A DNA stretch of 56,315 nucleotides from Alloalcanivorax mobilis (lineage in GTDB: Bacteria > Pseudomonadota > Gammaproteobacteria > Pseudomonadales > Alcanivoracaceae): assembly GCF_002864685.1 (NCBI RefSeq), contig NZ_NMQZ01000037.1, positions 1 to 56,315 on the forward strand, read 5' to 3'. Numbering within the stretch: position 1 is the stretch's first letter; each line of letters begins with the position of its first letter. A program made the position numbers and the translations under genes. This document shows, piece after piece, positions 8,384 through 17,017 of the stretch. The notes below the pieces were generated by a model. The model was not told where the DNA came from, made no database searches, and saw only the letters and a program-made list of their open reading frames with translations.

Positions 8384-8833
8384 ATGTATCGGATCATGGT
8401 TGTCGATGATGAGGATTACATCCTCAAAGCGCTCAGCCGTACGCTCGGTCTGCAGGACGACTGGGAAGTGGAAACCTATATTGATCCGCGCGAGGCATTG
8501 CGGCGGGCGCGCACCACCGTGTTCGACGCGGTGATCACCGATTACCGCATGCCGGACATGGACGGCATTGAGCTGCTGCAGGCACTGCGTGAGATCCAGC
8601 CCGACACGATCCGCATTCTGCTCACCGGCGTGATCGATATCGAAACCCTGATGTCGGCGATCAACCAGGCCGGCGCCTTCCGTTTCGTGCCCAAGCCCTG
8701 GGAAGACGATCAGTTGCTGGACTGCATCAACGAAGGTCTCAAGTATCGGGACATCATCGTCGAGAACAGAATTCTGGCCCGCACCGTGCGTGAGCAACGC
8801 GAAGCGCTCAAAAGCATGGGCTACGACGGCTAG
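8384..8833 (+). CDS. Single-domain response regulator
   Basis: 149 residues, a receiver domain with no DNA-binding output. Acidic pocket D8-D9, phosphoacceptor D53 in ITDYRMPDMDG, T81, and K104 in FVPKPWEDDQL. The KPW variant is common in HupR/RpfG-type receivers. The last 25 residues form a helix rich in charged residues. A GGGGGAAATC ribosome site precedes the ATG. It is followed 41 bp later by its likely partner kinase. With no output domain it probably acts by protein contact or as a phosphate sink (inference). Confidence 0.85.
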   Translation: MYRIMVVDDEDYILKALSRTLGLQDDWEVETYIDPREALRRARTTVFDAVITDYRMPDMDGIELLQALREIQPDTIRILLTGVIDIETLMSAINQAGAFRFVPKPWEDDQLLDCINEGLKYRDIIVENRILARTVREQREALKSMGYDG

Positions 8834-8874
8834 CAGCGGCCTTCGTTGCGGGGATCGGGGAAAGGATAGGCGGC

Positions 8875-10395
8875 ATGGACGGTTTCGATGTCCTCAATTT
8901 CAGTATTCTGAGCGGCCCTTTCGAGCAGCTCGGCAGCCAGGGTTTGTTCCTGATTTCCTCGACCCTGATCCTGCTGGTGATCATTTTCTTTCTGTACAAG
9001 ACCTACCGCGCCTCGATGAACGTGGAAGCCAGGCTGGCCGAGTTCTCCTCGTTCACCGGCAATGCGTTCGGCCGCAAACTGCGGCTGATCGAGGTAAACG
9101 CCGACGAGTACAAACTCAACAAAAGCATGCTCGGCCCGCTGGCACGGATCATCGAGGAATATTGCGTGATCACCACCGACGCCCGCGGCGTGATCACGTT
9201 CGCCAACGATCGCTTTCTGGCGCTGAGTCAGTTCCGGTTCGCCGACCTGATCGGCCAGCACGAAAGCATTAATCACCCACTCGATCACCAGGAGCTGGAA
9301 CCGCATTTCATGCGTGGCGAACACGCCCGACGCGGCGTCTGGAGCGGCGACGTGTGCGGGCGTACCCAGAATAACCAGGTTTACTGGGTCAATATGTTCA
9401 TCTTTCCGCTTTCCTACATCAGCGACGAAGACGACGGCTATATCTACTTCGGCACCGACATCACCCAGATCAAAGCGCACAATAACGCCCTGCAGCAGGC
9501 GGTGCGCGATAAGGACCAGAAGATCACCCAGGTGGAATCACTGCTGCTGCACTCCGAGAAAATGGCCTCCCTGGGCACCATCTCCGCCGGCATTGCCCAT
9601 GAAATCAACAACCCGATCGCCTTCCTCAGTGCCAACCTGCGCCGTAGCGAGCAGTACCTGGGTGGCCTGGCTTCAGTGGTTCGCGGGCTGCGCCGCCGCA
9701 TTCGCCCGGAACGTTTTGAGCAGTTCCTGAAGGCGGAACCCGATGTCCGCATCGACATGAAAGCGCTGGAATTCATTCTGCGGGACTACCCGGCGCTGGT
9801 CAGCGAAACCGCCGAGGGCATCGACCGGATCAAGAAGATCATCAGCGACCTGAAGCACTTCTCCCGGGATAAAAACGAAGACTTCGCCTTCGTGGATGTG
9901 GCCCGCTGCGTGGAAGTCGCCCTGAACCTGGCCAAGCATGAGCTCAATAACCGGGTCACCATCGACAATCGGGTCAAGGATGGCGGGCCGCGCGTGAAAG
10001 GCTCGGAAAGCCAGCTTGCCCAGGTCTTTATGAACCTTCTGGTGAATGCCGCCCAGGCGATCCAGGGGCGCGGCGAGATCACCCTGGACGCCGAGAGGGA
10101 AGAGCACTTCTACCGCATCAGCGTCAGCGACAGCGGCGCCGGCATCGAGGCGGACAAGCTGGCGCAGATCTTCGAACCCTTCTTCACCACCAAACCGATT
10201 GGCAAAGGCACCGGGCTGGGCTTGTCGATTTCCCAGGACATCATCAAGCGGCACGGCGGCACGCTCACCGCCAGCAGCGTTCCCGGCCAGGGCACCACTT
10301 TCGACATCAGGCTGCCGCTGGCGCCGGCCACCACAGCGGACCCGCAGCCCGACCACCAGGACAGTGCTTCGTTAATGGGAGATCACCATGAATAA
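8875..10395 (+). CDS. Membrane-anchored PAS sensor histidine kinase
   Basis: 506 residues. One transmembrane helix (about 23-42), a PAS domain (about 95-200: CVITTDARGVITFAND ... YFGTDITQIKAH), a coiled stretch, then the H-box with H242 in SAGIAHEINNP. About 65 residues separate H-box helix and the IISDLKHFSRD helix, longer than usual. The ATPase domain shows NLLVNAAQAI (N box), DSGAGI (G1), FEPFFTTKPIGKGTGLGLSI (F/G2). The tail after residue 480 is polar and low complexity. Its partner is surely the receiver protein just upstream. Confidence 0.88.
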   Translation: MDGFDVLNFSILSGPFEQLGSQGLFLISSTLILLVIIFFLYKTYRASMNVEARLAEFSSFTGNAFGRKLRLIEVNADEYKLNKSMLGPLARIIEEYCVITTDARGVITFANDRFLALSQFRFADLIGQHESINHPLDHQELEPHFMRGEHARRGVWSGDVCGRTQNNQVYWVNMFIFPLSYISDEDDGYIYFGTDITQIKAHNNALQQAVRDKDQKITQVESLLLHSEKMASLGTISAGIAHEINNPIAFLSANLRRSEQYLGGLASVVRGLRRRIRPERFEQFLKAEPDVRIDMKALEFILRDYPALVSETAEGIDRIKKIISDLKHFSRDKNEDFAFVDVARCVEVALNLAKHELNNRVTIDNRVKDGGPRVKGSESQLAQVFMNLLVNAAQAIQGRGEITLDAEREEHFYRISVSDSGAGIEADKLAQIFEPFFTTKPIGKGTGLGLSISQDIIKRHGGTLTASSVPGQGTTFDIRLPLAPATTADPQPDHQDSASLMGDHHE

Positions 10396-10412
10396 ACGCG
10401 GGCGCCACGCCA

Positions 10413-11111
10413 ATGACCAGCAACGCGGTTGAGCCGAGCCTCTACTACCGCCTGAGCGATGCCCGTGGCGAGAGCCTGCGCATTGATATACATCAGCACC
10501 CGGAACATCACGGCGTGCAGGTGGACGCCGACTACACGCCACCGGATTGGGCGCGGCTGGAACACCATCAGTGCAGCCACTGCCCGCTCGACCCGGCTGA
10601 GCATTCCTATTGCCCGATCGCGGCCAACCTGGCCTTTTTGTTGCCCAACGCCGAACTGGGCGAATCGTTCCGCGAGATCCGCCTGGAGGTGGGCAGCCCG
10701 GCGCGCACCTACTTCGCCGACACCACCGTGCAACGGGCACTCAGCTCCCTGTTCGGCCTGGTGTGCGCGCTCAGCGACTGCCCGCACACCCGCTTTCTGC
10801 GCCCGATGGCGCTGTTCCATCTGCCGGTCAGCACGGAGACCGAAACCCTGGTGCGCACCGCCGGCTTTTTCCTGCTGCAACGCTACCTGGCCCGCCGGCG
10901 CGACCCGGCACTGCACGTCGATCTGGACGGTCTGGATCAGGCCTACGACCGCCTCAAGGAACTCAATCACTGCTTTGTGCGCCGCTTCCGCGCCCAGGAC
11001 ACGTCGGACGCGCCGGTCAACGCCATGGTGCTGCTGCACGTGCTGGCGAAAGAAATGAACTGGGAACTGGACGACGAGCTGGAAGCCCTGGCGCCGTTGT
11101 TCCGGCAATAA
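10413..11111 (+). CDS. Cys-rich conserved hypothetical protein (DUF6901-like)
   Basis: 232 residues, soluble, no signal peptide. Near residues 53-68 it has C-S-H-C-x8-YCP with neighbouring His residues (HHQCSHCPLDPAEHSYCPIA), which could hold a metal or be redox active. The rest is helical without known motifs. I associate it with the DUF6901 family from memory only. It begins 17 bp after the histidine kinase stop, so it is probably part of the same operon and may be a partner or target of the signalling pair. Confidence 0.6.
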   Translation: MTSNAVEPSLYYRLSDARGESLRIDIHQHPEHHGVQVDADYTPPDWARLEHHQCSHCPLDPAEHSYCPIAANLAFLLPNAELGESFREIRLEVGSPARTYFADTTVQRALSSLFGLVCALSDCPHTRFLRPMALFHLPVSTETETLVRTAGFFLLQRYLARRRDPALHVDLDGLDQAYDRLKELNHCFVRRFRAQDTSDAPVNAMVLLHVLAKEMNWELDDELEALAPLFRQ

Positions 11112-11177
11112 GCGGCACTGGTCAAGCGCGCGGCCCTGACGTAAGGTGACGCGCGGTCCGATTCTGCGTGAGCTGCC

Positions 11178-11897
11178 ATGATCTTCCAACGTATCAAGGA
11201 ATCCCTCTACTTCTGGTGGCGCCACCTGGCGGCGCTGTTTCTGATCAGTGCGCCTTTCGCCCTGCTCGGCGAGGCCAGCCAGTGGCTGCTCGGGCCCTTT
11301 CTGGTCACCGACGCCGGCGGCCAGCCAAGCGGGCTGAATCTGGCCAGCATCCTGGCACTGTTGTTGATACGCCCAATCGCCGAGGGCGCCCTGATCGCTC
11401 AGCTTGCCTCGATCCAGAGCGGCCGCTGGCGGGGCCTGCTGGCCTGCACCCTGCCGGCGCTGGCGCTGTATCCACTGCTGCTGGCCACCTATTTCATTAT
11501 TGCTTCCGGCGTCGTACTGGGTTGGATGGCGCTGTTCTTTCCGGCCCTGTGGGTGTATGCCCGGCTCAGCTTCGCGCCATTCCGGGTGATGCTGCTTAAG
11601 GAATCGCCGCTCACCGCGGTGCGCTCCGCGTTCAAGCAAAGCGCCGCCTGCCAATGGCCGCTGCTGGGCGCCATCGTGCTGAGCGGAGCGCTGGTGTTTA
11701 CCGTGGTCGGTCTGTTCAGCGGGTTGATTGTCGGCCTGATCGGCGACAACCCGGGCACCATGCTGGTCACCACGGTGCTGGCCAGCCTGGTGGCGACGTT
11801 GGTCAACATCGTGGTGTATCGGTTCTGGCTGCTGTTCCCGCCCGCCGCCGGCGCGCCGCGGCCCGGCCCCCAACCGCCCGCCGAACCGCCCGCCTGA
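11178..11897 (+). CDS. Polytopic membrane protein, possibly YciC/UPF0259-like
   Basis: 239 residues with about six hydrophobic segments and a Pro/Ala-rich C-terminal tail (PPAAGAPRPGPQPPAEPPA). The layout, with an amphipathic start, a helix pair containing RPIAEGALIAQL, and a central AFKQSAACQWPLLG, resembles YciC-like proteins of unknown role, but this is weak. It lies 66 bp after the Cys-rich gene and converges on the Mod-like gene with 23 bp between stops. Confidence 0.5.
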   Translation: MIFQRIKESLYFWWRHLAALFLISAPFALLGEASQWLLGPFLVTDAGGQPSGLNLASILALLLIRPIAEGALIAQLASIQSGRWRGLLACTLPALALYPLLLATYFIIASGVVLGWMALFFPALWVYARLSFAPFRVMLLKESPLTAVRSAFKQSAACQWPLLGAIVLSGALVFTVVGLFSGLIVGLIGDNPGTMLVTTVLASLVATLVNIVVYRFWLLFPPAAGAPRPGPQPPAEPPA

Positions 11898-11920
11898 GCC
11901 GCTTCCCGGCGCCCCGGGCG

Positions 11921-13624
11921 TCAGCCGCGCGGGCCGAACCGCAAGCGCGCGCCACGGCGCGCCAATTGCTGCTGCAGCCGGTCACGCAAACCGGCGCGCC
12001 CTTCCAGGGCGCCCTCGGCCAGCACCAGGTCATCCGGGTCATCGGCCAGGATACTTTCCAGCAGCGCCCCTGATGGCGTCGCGGCGGTGCACAGGGTCGC
12101 CCGCTCGTCCTGGTGCTCAAGCCGATAAAGCCCGCGCTCGCTATCCAGACTCTCCAGCCTGGCGTGCAACGGCACGCCCAGTTCCGGCAGCCAGTGCCAG
12201 GGCGGCGCCCCCGCCGGCGGTGGCGGGCCCAGCCGGAAGGCGCGAAAACCCGCCTCACTGGCCAGCACGGCGGCGCTGCGCCGCAACCGCTCCCGGGTCA
12301 GATCGGCGATCGTCGGCCAGCGTTTATCCAGGGTCGGCTCCGGCAGTTGCACCAGCGCGAAACGGCGGCGGCCGCCATCTTCCTGATTTTGCGCCAGGGT
12401 GGCGTGGCCGGTCACACCGCTGCCGGCGAAAAAATCCATCACCAGGTCATCCGGGCCGGTGGCCAGGCGCAACAGAAAACGCACCAGGCTGGTGGGCTTG
12501 GGGTAGGAAAACGGCGAGGCGCCGTCGAACAAACCCTGCAATTCCCGGGTGCCGGCGGTGGCGGTGCCAAAGGTGGCGCCGTCCAGCCAGGTGGACGCGG
12601 TCTCCCCGTAAGCACGCTTTTCGGCGTAAAACACTTTCAACTGCGGGCGCGTGCGGCCGCGCCGGCCGAATACGATGCGACCGTCCGCCAGCAATTCCCG
12701 GAAGCGGTCTTCGCCGGTGCGCCAGCAGCGCCCCTCCGGGGGCCAGTGCACCTGACCGGTGGCCGGGTTGGTGATCGCATAGGTGAGTCGCGGGCGCAGG
12801 TTGGGCGCATCGAACGGGTCCGCCTTCCAGGGCCCGCGGGGGTCGTTGTCCGGATTGGCGTAGCGGCTTGGGTCCACCGGCGCGGGGTAGGCGGCGAACC
12901 CCTCCAGACGGTGCCAGAGATCGGCGTTGTCCGGTTTCAGGCGACGCTGCTTGTGACGGCGCTGGCGCGCGTAGGCAAGCACGTACTCGTGCTGCACACT
13001 GAGATCGGTGTCGTTTTGCCGGGAGGTGCGCGATTGCCAGGGAAACATGGCGACGAAATTGGCGGCACCGAAGATTTCATCGAGGATCATGCGCAGGGTG
13101 TGCACTTCGTGGTCGTCGATGCTGACAAACAGCACGCCATCTTCGCGCAACATTTCCCGGGCAAGCTTGAGCCGCGGATACATCATGTTCAGCCAGCGGG
13201 CATGCAGCCGCCCCTCGCTCTCGCCGCCACTGCCGCCGCCCGCTTCACGGCGGTAGGACGCCAGCGGCTGGCGAAAGTTATCCGGATACAGAAACCCGCG
13301 CCCGGTGTTGTACGGCGGGTCGATATAGATCATCTTGACCTGCTGCCGGTAGGCGGGCAGCAGGCGCTTGAGCACCTGCAGGTTGTCGCCCTCGACGATC
13401 AGATTGGCACTGCCTTCGAAATGCTCGGACGCTTCCGGCTGCGGCTGCAGCACCCCCGCCGCCGGCTCCGCCAGTTGCCGCAGCATGTCGTCTTTTCCGG
13501 CCCAGTTGAACCCGTAACGCTGCGCCTCCCAGGAGGCCGCGCCGGGATCAAACAACAGGGCATCAAGGCCGGTCGCGCTCGTTCCGCTCAGCGGCCAAGG
13601 TGAGAACTGGCTAAACTGGTCCAT
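11921..13624 (-). CDS. Type III Mod-like site-specific DNA-methyltransferase (no adjacent Res)
   Basis: 567 residues. Order of motifs is DPPYNTG at 102-108 (motif IV) and later FAGSGVTGHATL at 399-410 (motif I), the beta-class order of N6-adenine/N4-cytosine methyltransferases such as type III Mod. Between them lies a long variable region (about 190-380) that should hold the target recognition domain. The tail after residue 440 is family-atypical and Arg/Ala rich. No helicase-nuclease Res gene is found on either side, so it is solitary here. It is divergent from two XRE regulators across 336 bp. Function could be epigenetic, an orphan defence remnant, or repair-associated. Confidence 0.8.
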   Translation of the reverse strand: MDQFSQFSPWPLSGTSATGLDALLFDPGAASWEAQRYGFNWAGKDDMLRQLAEPAAGVLQPQPEASEHFEGSANLIVEGDNLQVLKRLLPAYRQQVKMIYIDPPYNTGRGFLYPDNFRQPLASYRREAGGGSGGESEGRLHARWLNMMYPRLKLAREMLREDGVLFVSIDDHEVHTLRMILDEIFGAANFVAMFPWQSRTSRQNDTDLSVQHEYVLAYARQRRHKQRRLKPDNADLWHRLEGFAAYPAPVDPSRYANPDNDPRGPWKADPFDAPNLRPRLTYAITNPATGQVHWPPEGRCWRTGEDRFRELLADGRIVFGRRGRTRPQLKVFYAEKRAYGETASTWLDGATFGTATAGTRELQGLFDGASPFSYPKPTSLVRFLLRLATGPDDLVMDFFAGSGVTGHATLAQNQEDGGRRRFALVQLPEPTLDKRWPTIADLTRERLRRSAAVLASEAGFRAFRLGPPPPAGAPPWHWLPELGVPLHARLESLDSERGLYRLEHQDERATLCTAATPSGALLESILADDPDDLVLAEGALEGRAGLRDRLQQQLARRGARLRFGPRG

Positions 13625-13902
13625 GCTTCGCCCGTTTCGTTATCCGTCGCGATCAGGCAAAAGCGAGCGGGTGCCCGCCGGAGCTGATCGATTCGCAATT
13701 TTCAAGAGAGTATTTTAAGCACAAGAGCAAGGAGATCGCATTGCCCATTCGCAATATTGTCATTAGTATCTGAAATTCACCACGACGCTCTTGAGCCAAA
13801 GCGAAGCGCGATTCAGGCCAACTACAGCCATAGCAAACGCCCACCACTCTTGCGCGGACACAATCCGAGCCAATCATAAATTGCGTTATGGCATCCTCCT
13901 TT
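13625..13902. other. AT-rich intergenic region upstream of the Mod-like gene
   Basis: This stretch is visibly richer in A/T than its surroundings. It holds ATTCGCAAT twice (13691-13699 and 13747-13755) and ATTGCG at 13880-13885, all close to the ATTGCAAT palindrome in front of the XRE genes. A 74-codon open frame on the minus strand (13653-13877) has no ribosome site or recognisable feature, so I do not call it a gene. The region most likely carries the divergent promoters of the methyltransferase and the first XRE gene. Confidence 0.45.
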
Positions 13903-13930
13903 TTTGCGCCATTGCAATTAGAACATTGAG
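13903..13930 (+). promoter_or_regulatory. Conserved upstream block of XRE gene 1 (candidate operator)
   Basis: TTTGC, three variable bases, then ATTGCAATTAG, one variable base and ACATTGAG. The same block recurs at 14382-14409, each ending exactly 31 bases before the respective ATG. ATTGCAAT is a perfect palindrome. Such conservation inside otherwise diverged DNA suggests a regulator-binding site or promoter core. Confidence 0.5.
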
Positions 13931-13960
13931 TGCTTGAGAGCTGATTCCGAAACTTATCCG

Positions 13961-14314
13961 ATGGACATAGGCGGCATACTCAAAGCGAGGCGACTGCGCC
14001 GGGAAGAGACACTCGAGGATGTGTCTTTCCGGGCCGGCACCGACGCAGGCAATTTATCAAGAATTGAACGCAACCGGCAGGACGTTTCCGTGCAGCGTCT
14101 GGGACGCCTGTGCGCCGCCCTGGAAATCTCCCTGGCGGAGTTGTTCGAGGAGCTGGAGGAGAAATCCAAAGCCAGTTATCTGCGTGACCCGGTCAGCGCG
14201 TTCGACAAGGAAACCCGGGAACTGCTGTCGATTATCGGCGAACTCAACCCGGCCCGGCGGCGCCTGCTGATCGACCTGGCCGCCGCGCTTCGCGAGGCCG
14301 GCCCGCTGTCCTGA
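13961..14314 (+). CDS. XRE-family transcriptional regulator (tandem copy 1)
   Basis: 117 residues. The N-terminal helix-turn-helix covers about 5-62 (LKARRLRREETLEDVSFRAG, then NLSRIERNRQDVSVQRL), followed by a short acidic helix (LAELFEELEEK) and a C-terminal helical part (KETRELLSIIGEL...RRRLLIDLAAAL). Start at 13961 was chosen because the paralog begins with the same MDIGGIL; a 9-codon upstream extension is not conserved. No Shine-Dalgarno sequence is visible before either copy, so translation may be leaderless or weak. Divergent to the Mod-like gene, as controller proteins of modification systems often are (inference). Confidence 0.8.
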   Translation: MDIGGILKARRLRREETLEDVSFRAGTDAGNLSRIERNRQDVSVQRLGRLCAALEISLAELFEELEEKSKASYLRDPVSAFDKETRELLSIIGELNPARRRLLIDLAAALREAGPLS

Positions 14315-14381
14315 TCGGCCTCCCGCCTTGCGGAGACACAACCTCAATAGCGCCCTCTGTGCTTTAAGGCAATTTAATCAA

Positions 14382-14409
14382 TTTGCACTATTGCAATTAG
14401 CACATTGAG
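14382..14409 (+). promoter_or_regulatory. Conserved upstream block of XRE gene 2 (candidate operator)
   Basis: Second copy of the TTTGC-n3-ATTGCAATTAG-n-ACATTGAG block, ending 31 bases before the ATG at 14440, as for copy 1. The ATTGCAAT palindrome is intact. Each regulator gene therefore seems to keep its own control site. Confidence 0.5.
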
Positions 14410-14439
14410 CGGCCGAGAGCGGCTTCCGAGACTTAGCCA

Positions 14440-14793
14440 ATGGATATTGGCGGCATACTCAAGGAGCGGCGGCTGCGCCGGGAAGAGACACTCGAAGAAG
14501 TGGCCTTCCGGGCGGGAACGGACGCAGGCAACCTATCTCGTATCGAGCGCAACCGACAGGATGTGTCGGTGCAGCGCCTTGCCCGCTTGTGCGAGGCATT
14601 GGAAATGTCCATGAAGGATCTGTTCGAGGAACTGGAAGGCAAGGCCAAAAGCCAGCATCTGCGCGACCCGGCCAGCGCCTTCGACAAAGAAACCCGTGAG
14701 CTTCTCACCCTCACCGGCGGCCTGCCGCCAGGCCGGCGACGGCTGCTGATCCAGACCGCGAAATTACTGCGCGATGCCCGCGGGCTGTCCTGA
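14440..14793 (+). CDS. XRE-family transcriptional regulator (tandem copy 2)
   Basis: 117 residues, same length as copy 1. The HTH (LKERRLRREETLEEVAFRAG ... NLSRIERNRQDVSVQRLA) is almost the same, including the recognition helix, so both proteins should see the same DNA site. The C-terminal part differs more, which could change partner choice or ligand. It ends 3 bp before the stop of the convergent folA gene. Confidence 0.8.
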   Translation: MDIGGILKERRLRREETLEEVAFRAGTDAGNLSRIERNRQDVSVQRLARLCEALEMSMKDLFEELEGKAKSQHLRDPASAFDKETRELLTLTGGLPPGRRRLLIQTAKLLRDARGLS

Positions 14794-14796
14794 GGT

Positions 14797-15306
14797 TCAG
14801 ACCCGGTCGTAGACCACGAACGAGTAATCGTAAGGGTTGGGGCCTTCGGCGGCGAAATCCTCGCGACCGATTTGCCGCCACTGGCTGGCGTCGAAATCAG
14901 GAAAGCGGGTGTCGCCTTCCACGTCCGCGTGCACTTCGGTGAGATACAGGCGATCCGCCCGGGGCAGCGCCAGGGCGTAGATCTGAGCGCCGCCGATCAC
15001 CACCACCTCCTCCTGACCTTCCACCACCGCGACGCTCTCGGCCAGGCTCAGAGCCTGCTCCAGGCTCGTCACCACCCGCGCGCCCTCGGCGTGATAATCC
15101 GGCTGGCCGCTAATCACGATGTTGGTGCGCCCGGGCAGTGCCTTGTTCAGCGACTCCCAGGTGTTGCGCCCCATGATGATCGACTTGCCCCAGGTGACCT
15201 GCTTGAAGTATTTCAGGTCGTTGGGCAGATACCAGGGCAGCTTGTTGTTCCGCCCGATCACATTGTTGGACGCCTTGGCGGCCATCAGGGCAACACGCAA
15301 AGTCAT
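14797..15306 (-). CDS. folA: Dihydrofolate reductase
   Basis: 169 residues, the usual length for bacterial DHFR. Makes tetrahydrofolate from dihydrofolate with NADPH. Seen: NNVIGRNNKLPWYLPNDLKYF with the catalytic acid D30, the cofactor loop SIIMGRNTWESL, and VVVIGGAQIYALAL. Start at 15306 has AAGGA 6 bases upstream; the neighbouring ATG at 15312 sits directly on that site and is less likely. It lies downstream of thyA, which produces its dihydrofolate substrate; the 73-bp gap holds no clear terminator. Confidence 0.97.
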   Translation of the reverse strand: MTLRVALMAAKASNNVIGRNNKLPWYLPNDLKYFKQVTWGKSIIMGRNTWESLNKALPGRTNIVISGQPDYHAEGARVVTSLEQALSLAESVAVVEGQEEVVVIGGAQIYALALPRADRLYLTEVHADVEGDTRFPDFDASQWRQIGREDFAAEGPNPYDYSFVVYDRV

Positions 15307-15379
15307 GGGCATTCCTTTTCAAGACGCTCACACGCTTGCACGCGGGGCCGGCCTCACCGGCCACGTGTAAGAGCGTTAA

Positions 15380-16213
15380 TCAGATCGCTACCGGCGCTTT
15401 GATCGCCGGGTGGGGGTCATACCCTTCCAAGGTGAAATCCTCGTAGCGGAACGCGTAGAGGTCTTTGACCGCCGGGTTGAGTTTCATCACCGGCAAGGCG
15501 CGCGGCGCGCGGGCCAGTTGCGTGTCCGCCTGTTCCTGATGATTGCTGTACAGGTGAGCGTCACCCAGCGTGTGCACGAAGTCACCGGGCTGCAAGCCGC
15601 ACACCTGGGCGATCATCAGCGTCAGCAGCGCGTAGGAGGCGATATTGAACGGCACGCCCAGAAAAATATCGCCGCTGCGCTGATAGAGCTGGCAGCTGAG
15701 CCGACCTTCCACCACGTAAAACTGAAACAGGCAGTGGCACGGCGGCAGCGCCTGGCGACCCCGGGCGGCGTTTTCCTTCGGTGAGACACGCGGGTCCGGC
15801 AGCACCGCCGGGTTCCAGGCGCTCACCACCAGGCGACGCGAATCCGGGTTGCGGCGGATCTCGGCCAGCACCTCATCGATCTGATCGATCACCGCGCCGT
15901 CCACGGTGGGCCAGCAACGCCATTGCTCGCCGTACACCGGCCCCAGCTCGCCATCGTCGGTGGCCCACTCGTCCCAGATGCTGACACCGTGCTCCTTGAG
16001 ATAGCGAATATTGGTGTCGCCGGCCAGAAACCACAGCAGCTCGTGAACAATGGATTTCAGATGCACCTTCTTGGTGGTCACCAGGGGGAAGCCCTCGGCG
16101 AGGTTGAAGCGCATCTGATGGCCAAACAGGGAGTAGGTGCCAGTGCCGGTGCGGTCGCCTTTGTAAACGCCCTGCTCGCGCACCGTGCGCAAAAGGTCCA
16201 GGTACTGTTTCAT
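15380..16213 (-). CDS. thyA: Thymidylate synthase
   Basis: 277 residues. Methylates dUMP to dTMP using methylene-tetrahydrofolate. Seen: [25 protein letters not shown], the active-site Cys C159 in [30 protein letters not shown] and HLYSNHQEQ. Between SAWNPAVL and PPCHC there is a longer insert than in E. coli, a form I recall from pseudomonads. The ATG overlaps the lgt stop as ATGA, so the two are translationally coupled. Confidence 0.97.
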   Translation of the reverse strand: MKQYLDLLRTVREQGVYKGDRTGTGTYSLFGHQMRFNLAEGFPLVTTKKVHLKSIVHELLWFLAGDTNIRYLKEHGVSIWDEWATDDGELGPVYGEQWRCWPTVDGAVIDQIDEVLAEIRRNPDSRRLVVSAWNPAVLPDPRVSPKENAARGRQALPPCHCLFQFYVVEGRLSCQLYQRSGDIFLGVPFNIASYALLTLMIAQVCGLQPGDFVHTLGDAHLYSNHQEQADTQLARAPRALPVMKLNPAVKDLYAFRYEDFTLEGYDPHPAIKAPVAI

Positions 16214-17007
16214 GCGCTCACCCTCCGGGTGTCGTGGCGATAAGCCCAGGCAATCATGGCGGCGCCGATCACCACCATGGGAATGCTCAGCAGCATGCCC
16301 ATGGTCAACCAGCCGCCGGCCAGATAGCCGAGCTGGGCATCCGGTTCGCGGAAGAACTCCACGCAAATGCGCGACAGCCCATAACCGACCCCGAACAGCC
16401 CGGTCACGGCACCGGCCGGGCGTGGCTTGGCGGAATACAGCCACAGCACCGCGAACAACAGCACCCCCTCAAGCAGGCATTCATAGAGCTGCGAGGGATG
16501 GCGCGGTACGCCCATGCGATCCGAGGGGAAAATCATCGCCCAGGGCATCTCCGACGGACGCCCCCACAACTCACCGTTGATGAAATTGCCCAACCGCCCG
16601 ACACCGAGCCCCATCGGCACCACCGGCACCACGAAATCGGCGATGCTGAAGTAGCGCTTGCCGAATTTGCGCGCCAGCAAGGCGAAGGCGGTCAGCACGC
16701 CGATGGCGCCCCCGTGGAAGCTCATGCCCCCGGTCCATACCTCGAACAGCCACAGCGGGTTGTCGAGAAACTTGCCGAAGTTGTAGAACAGCACATAGCC
16801 CAGGCGGCCGCCAAGAATCACGCCCATCGCGATGTAGAACAGCATGTCGCTGAGCTGTTCGCGGGTCCAGCCGCTGCCGGCGCGTTCGGTGCGCCGCTTC
16901 AGCAGCCACCAGCCGCCCACGAACCCGACCAGATACATCAACCCGTACCAATGAATCTGCAGCGGGCCGATGGACACCGCCACCGGGTCGATCTGCGGAA
17001 AGGTCAT
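16210..17007 (-). CDS. lgt: Prolipoprotein diacylglyceryl transferase
   Basis: 265 residues, about seven transmembrane helices. Transfers diacylglyceryl from phosphatidylglycerol to the lipobox Cys of prolipoproteins at the inner membrane. Signature [16 protein letters not shown] with R138, H98 in SFHGG, and the YGLMYLVGF start are all present. GAGGG lies upstream of the ATG. It starts 10 bp after the TSUP stop and overlaps thyA by 4 bp, giving an operon TSUP-lgt-thyA-folA. Confidence 0.96.
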   Translation of the reverse strand: MTFPQIDPVAVSIGPLQIHWYGLMYLVGFVGGWWLLKRRTERAGSGWTREQLSDMLFYIAMGVILGGRLGYVLFYNFGKFLDNPLWLFEVWTGGMSFHGGAIGVLTAFALLARKFGKRYFSIADFVVPVVPMGLGVGRLGNFINGELWGRPSEMPWAMIFPSDRMGVPRHPSQLYECLLEGVLLFAVLWLYSAKPRPAGAVTGLFGVGYGLSRICVEFFREPDAQLGYLAGGWLTMGMLLSIPMVVIGAAMIAWAYRHDTRRVSA

Positions 17008-17017
17008 AACAGGTCCC

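Larger units (their letters stand above)
13903..14793 (+). repeat. Diverged tandem duplication of promoter plus XRE gene (unit about 479 bp)
   Basis: The two copies run from the TTTGC...ACATTGAG block through the coding region to the stop. Corresponding ATGs are 479 bp apart. The proteins agree at most positions of the HTH and differ mainly at the C-terminus (IGELNPARRRLLIDLAAA against GGLPPGRRRLLIQTAKL). The upstream blocks and the spacing to the ATG are preserved. Confidence 0.8.

Noticed and set aside
12113-13603. A 496-codon open frame on the plus strand
   Set aside because: Antisense to the Mod-like methyltransferase, whose motifs are intact; the frame has no recognisable domain.
13653-13877. 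74-codon open frame on the minus strand in the AT-rich gap
   Set aside because: No ribosome site, no signal or motif; the region is better explained as divergent control DNA.
15800-15860. The insert in ThyA as an unusual domain
   Set aside because: A similar longer loop before the active-site Cys is, to my recollection, common in Pseudomonas-type ThyA.
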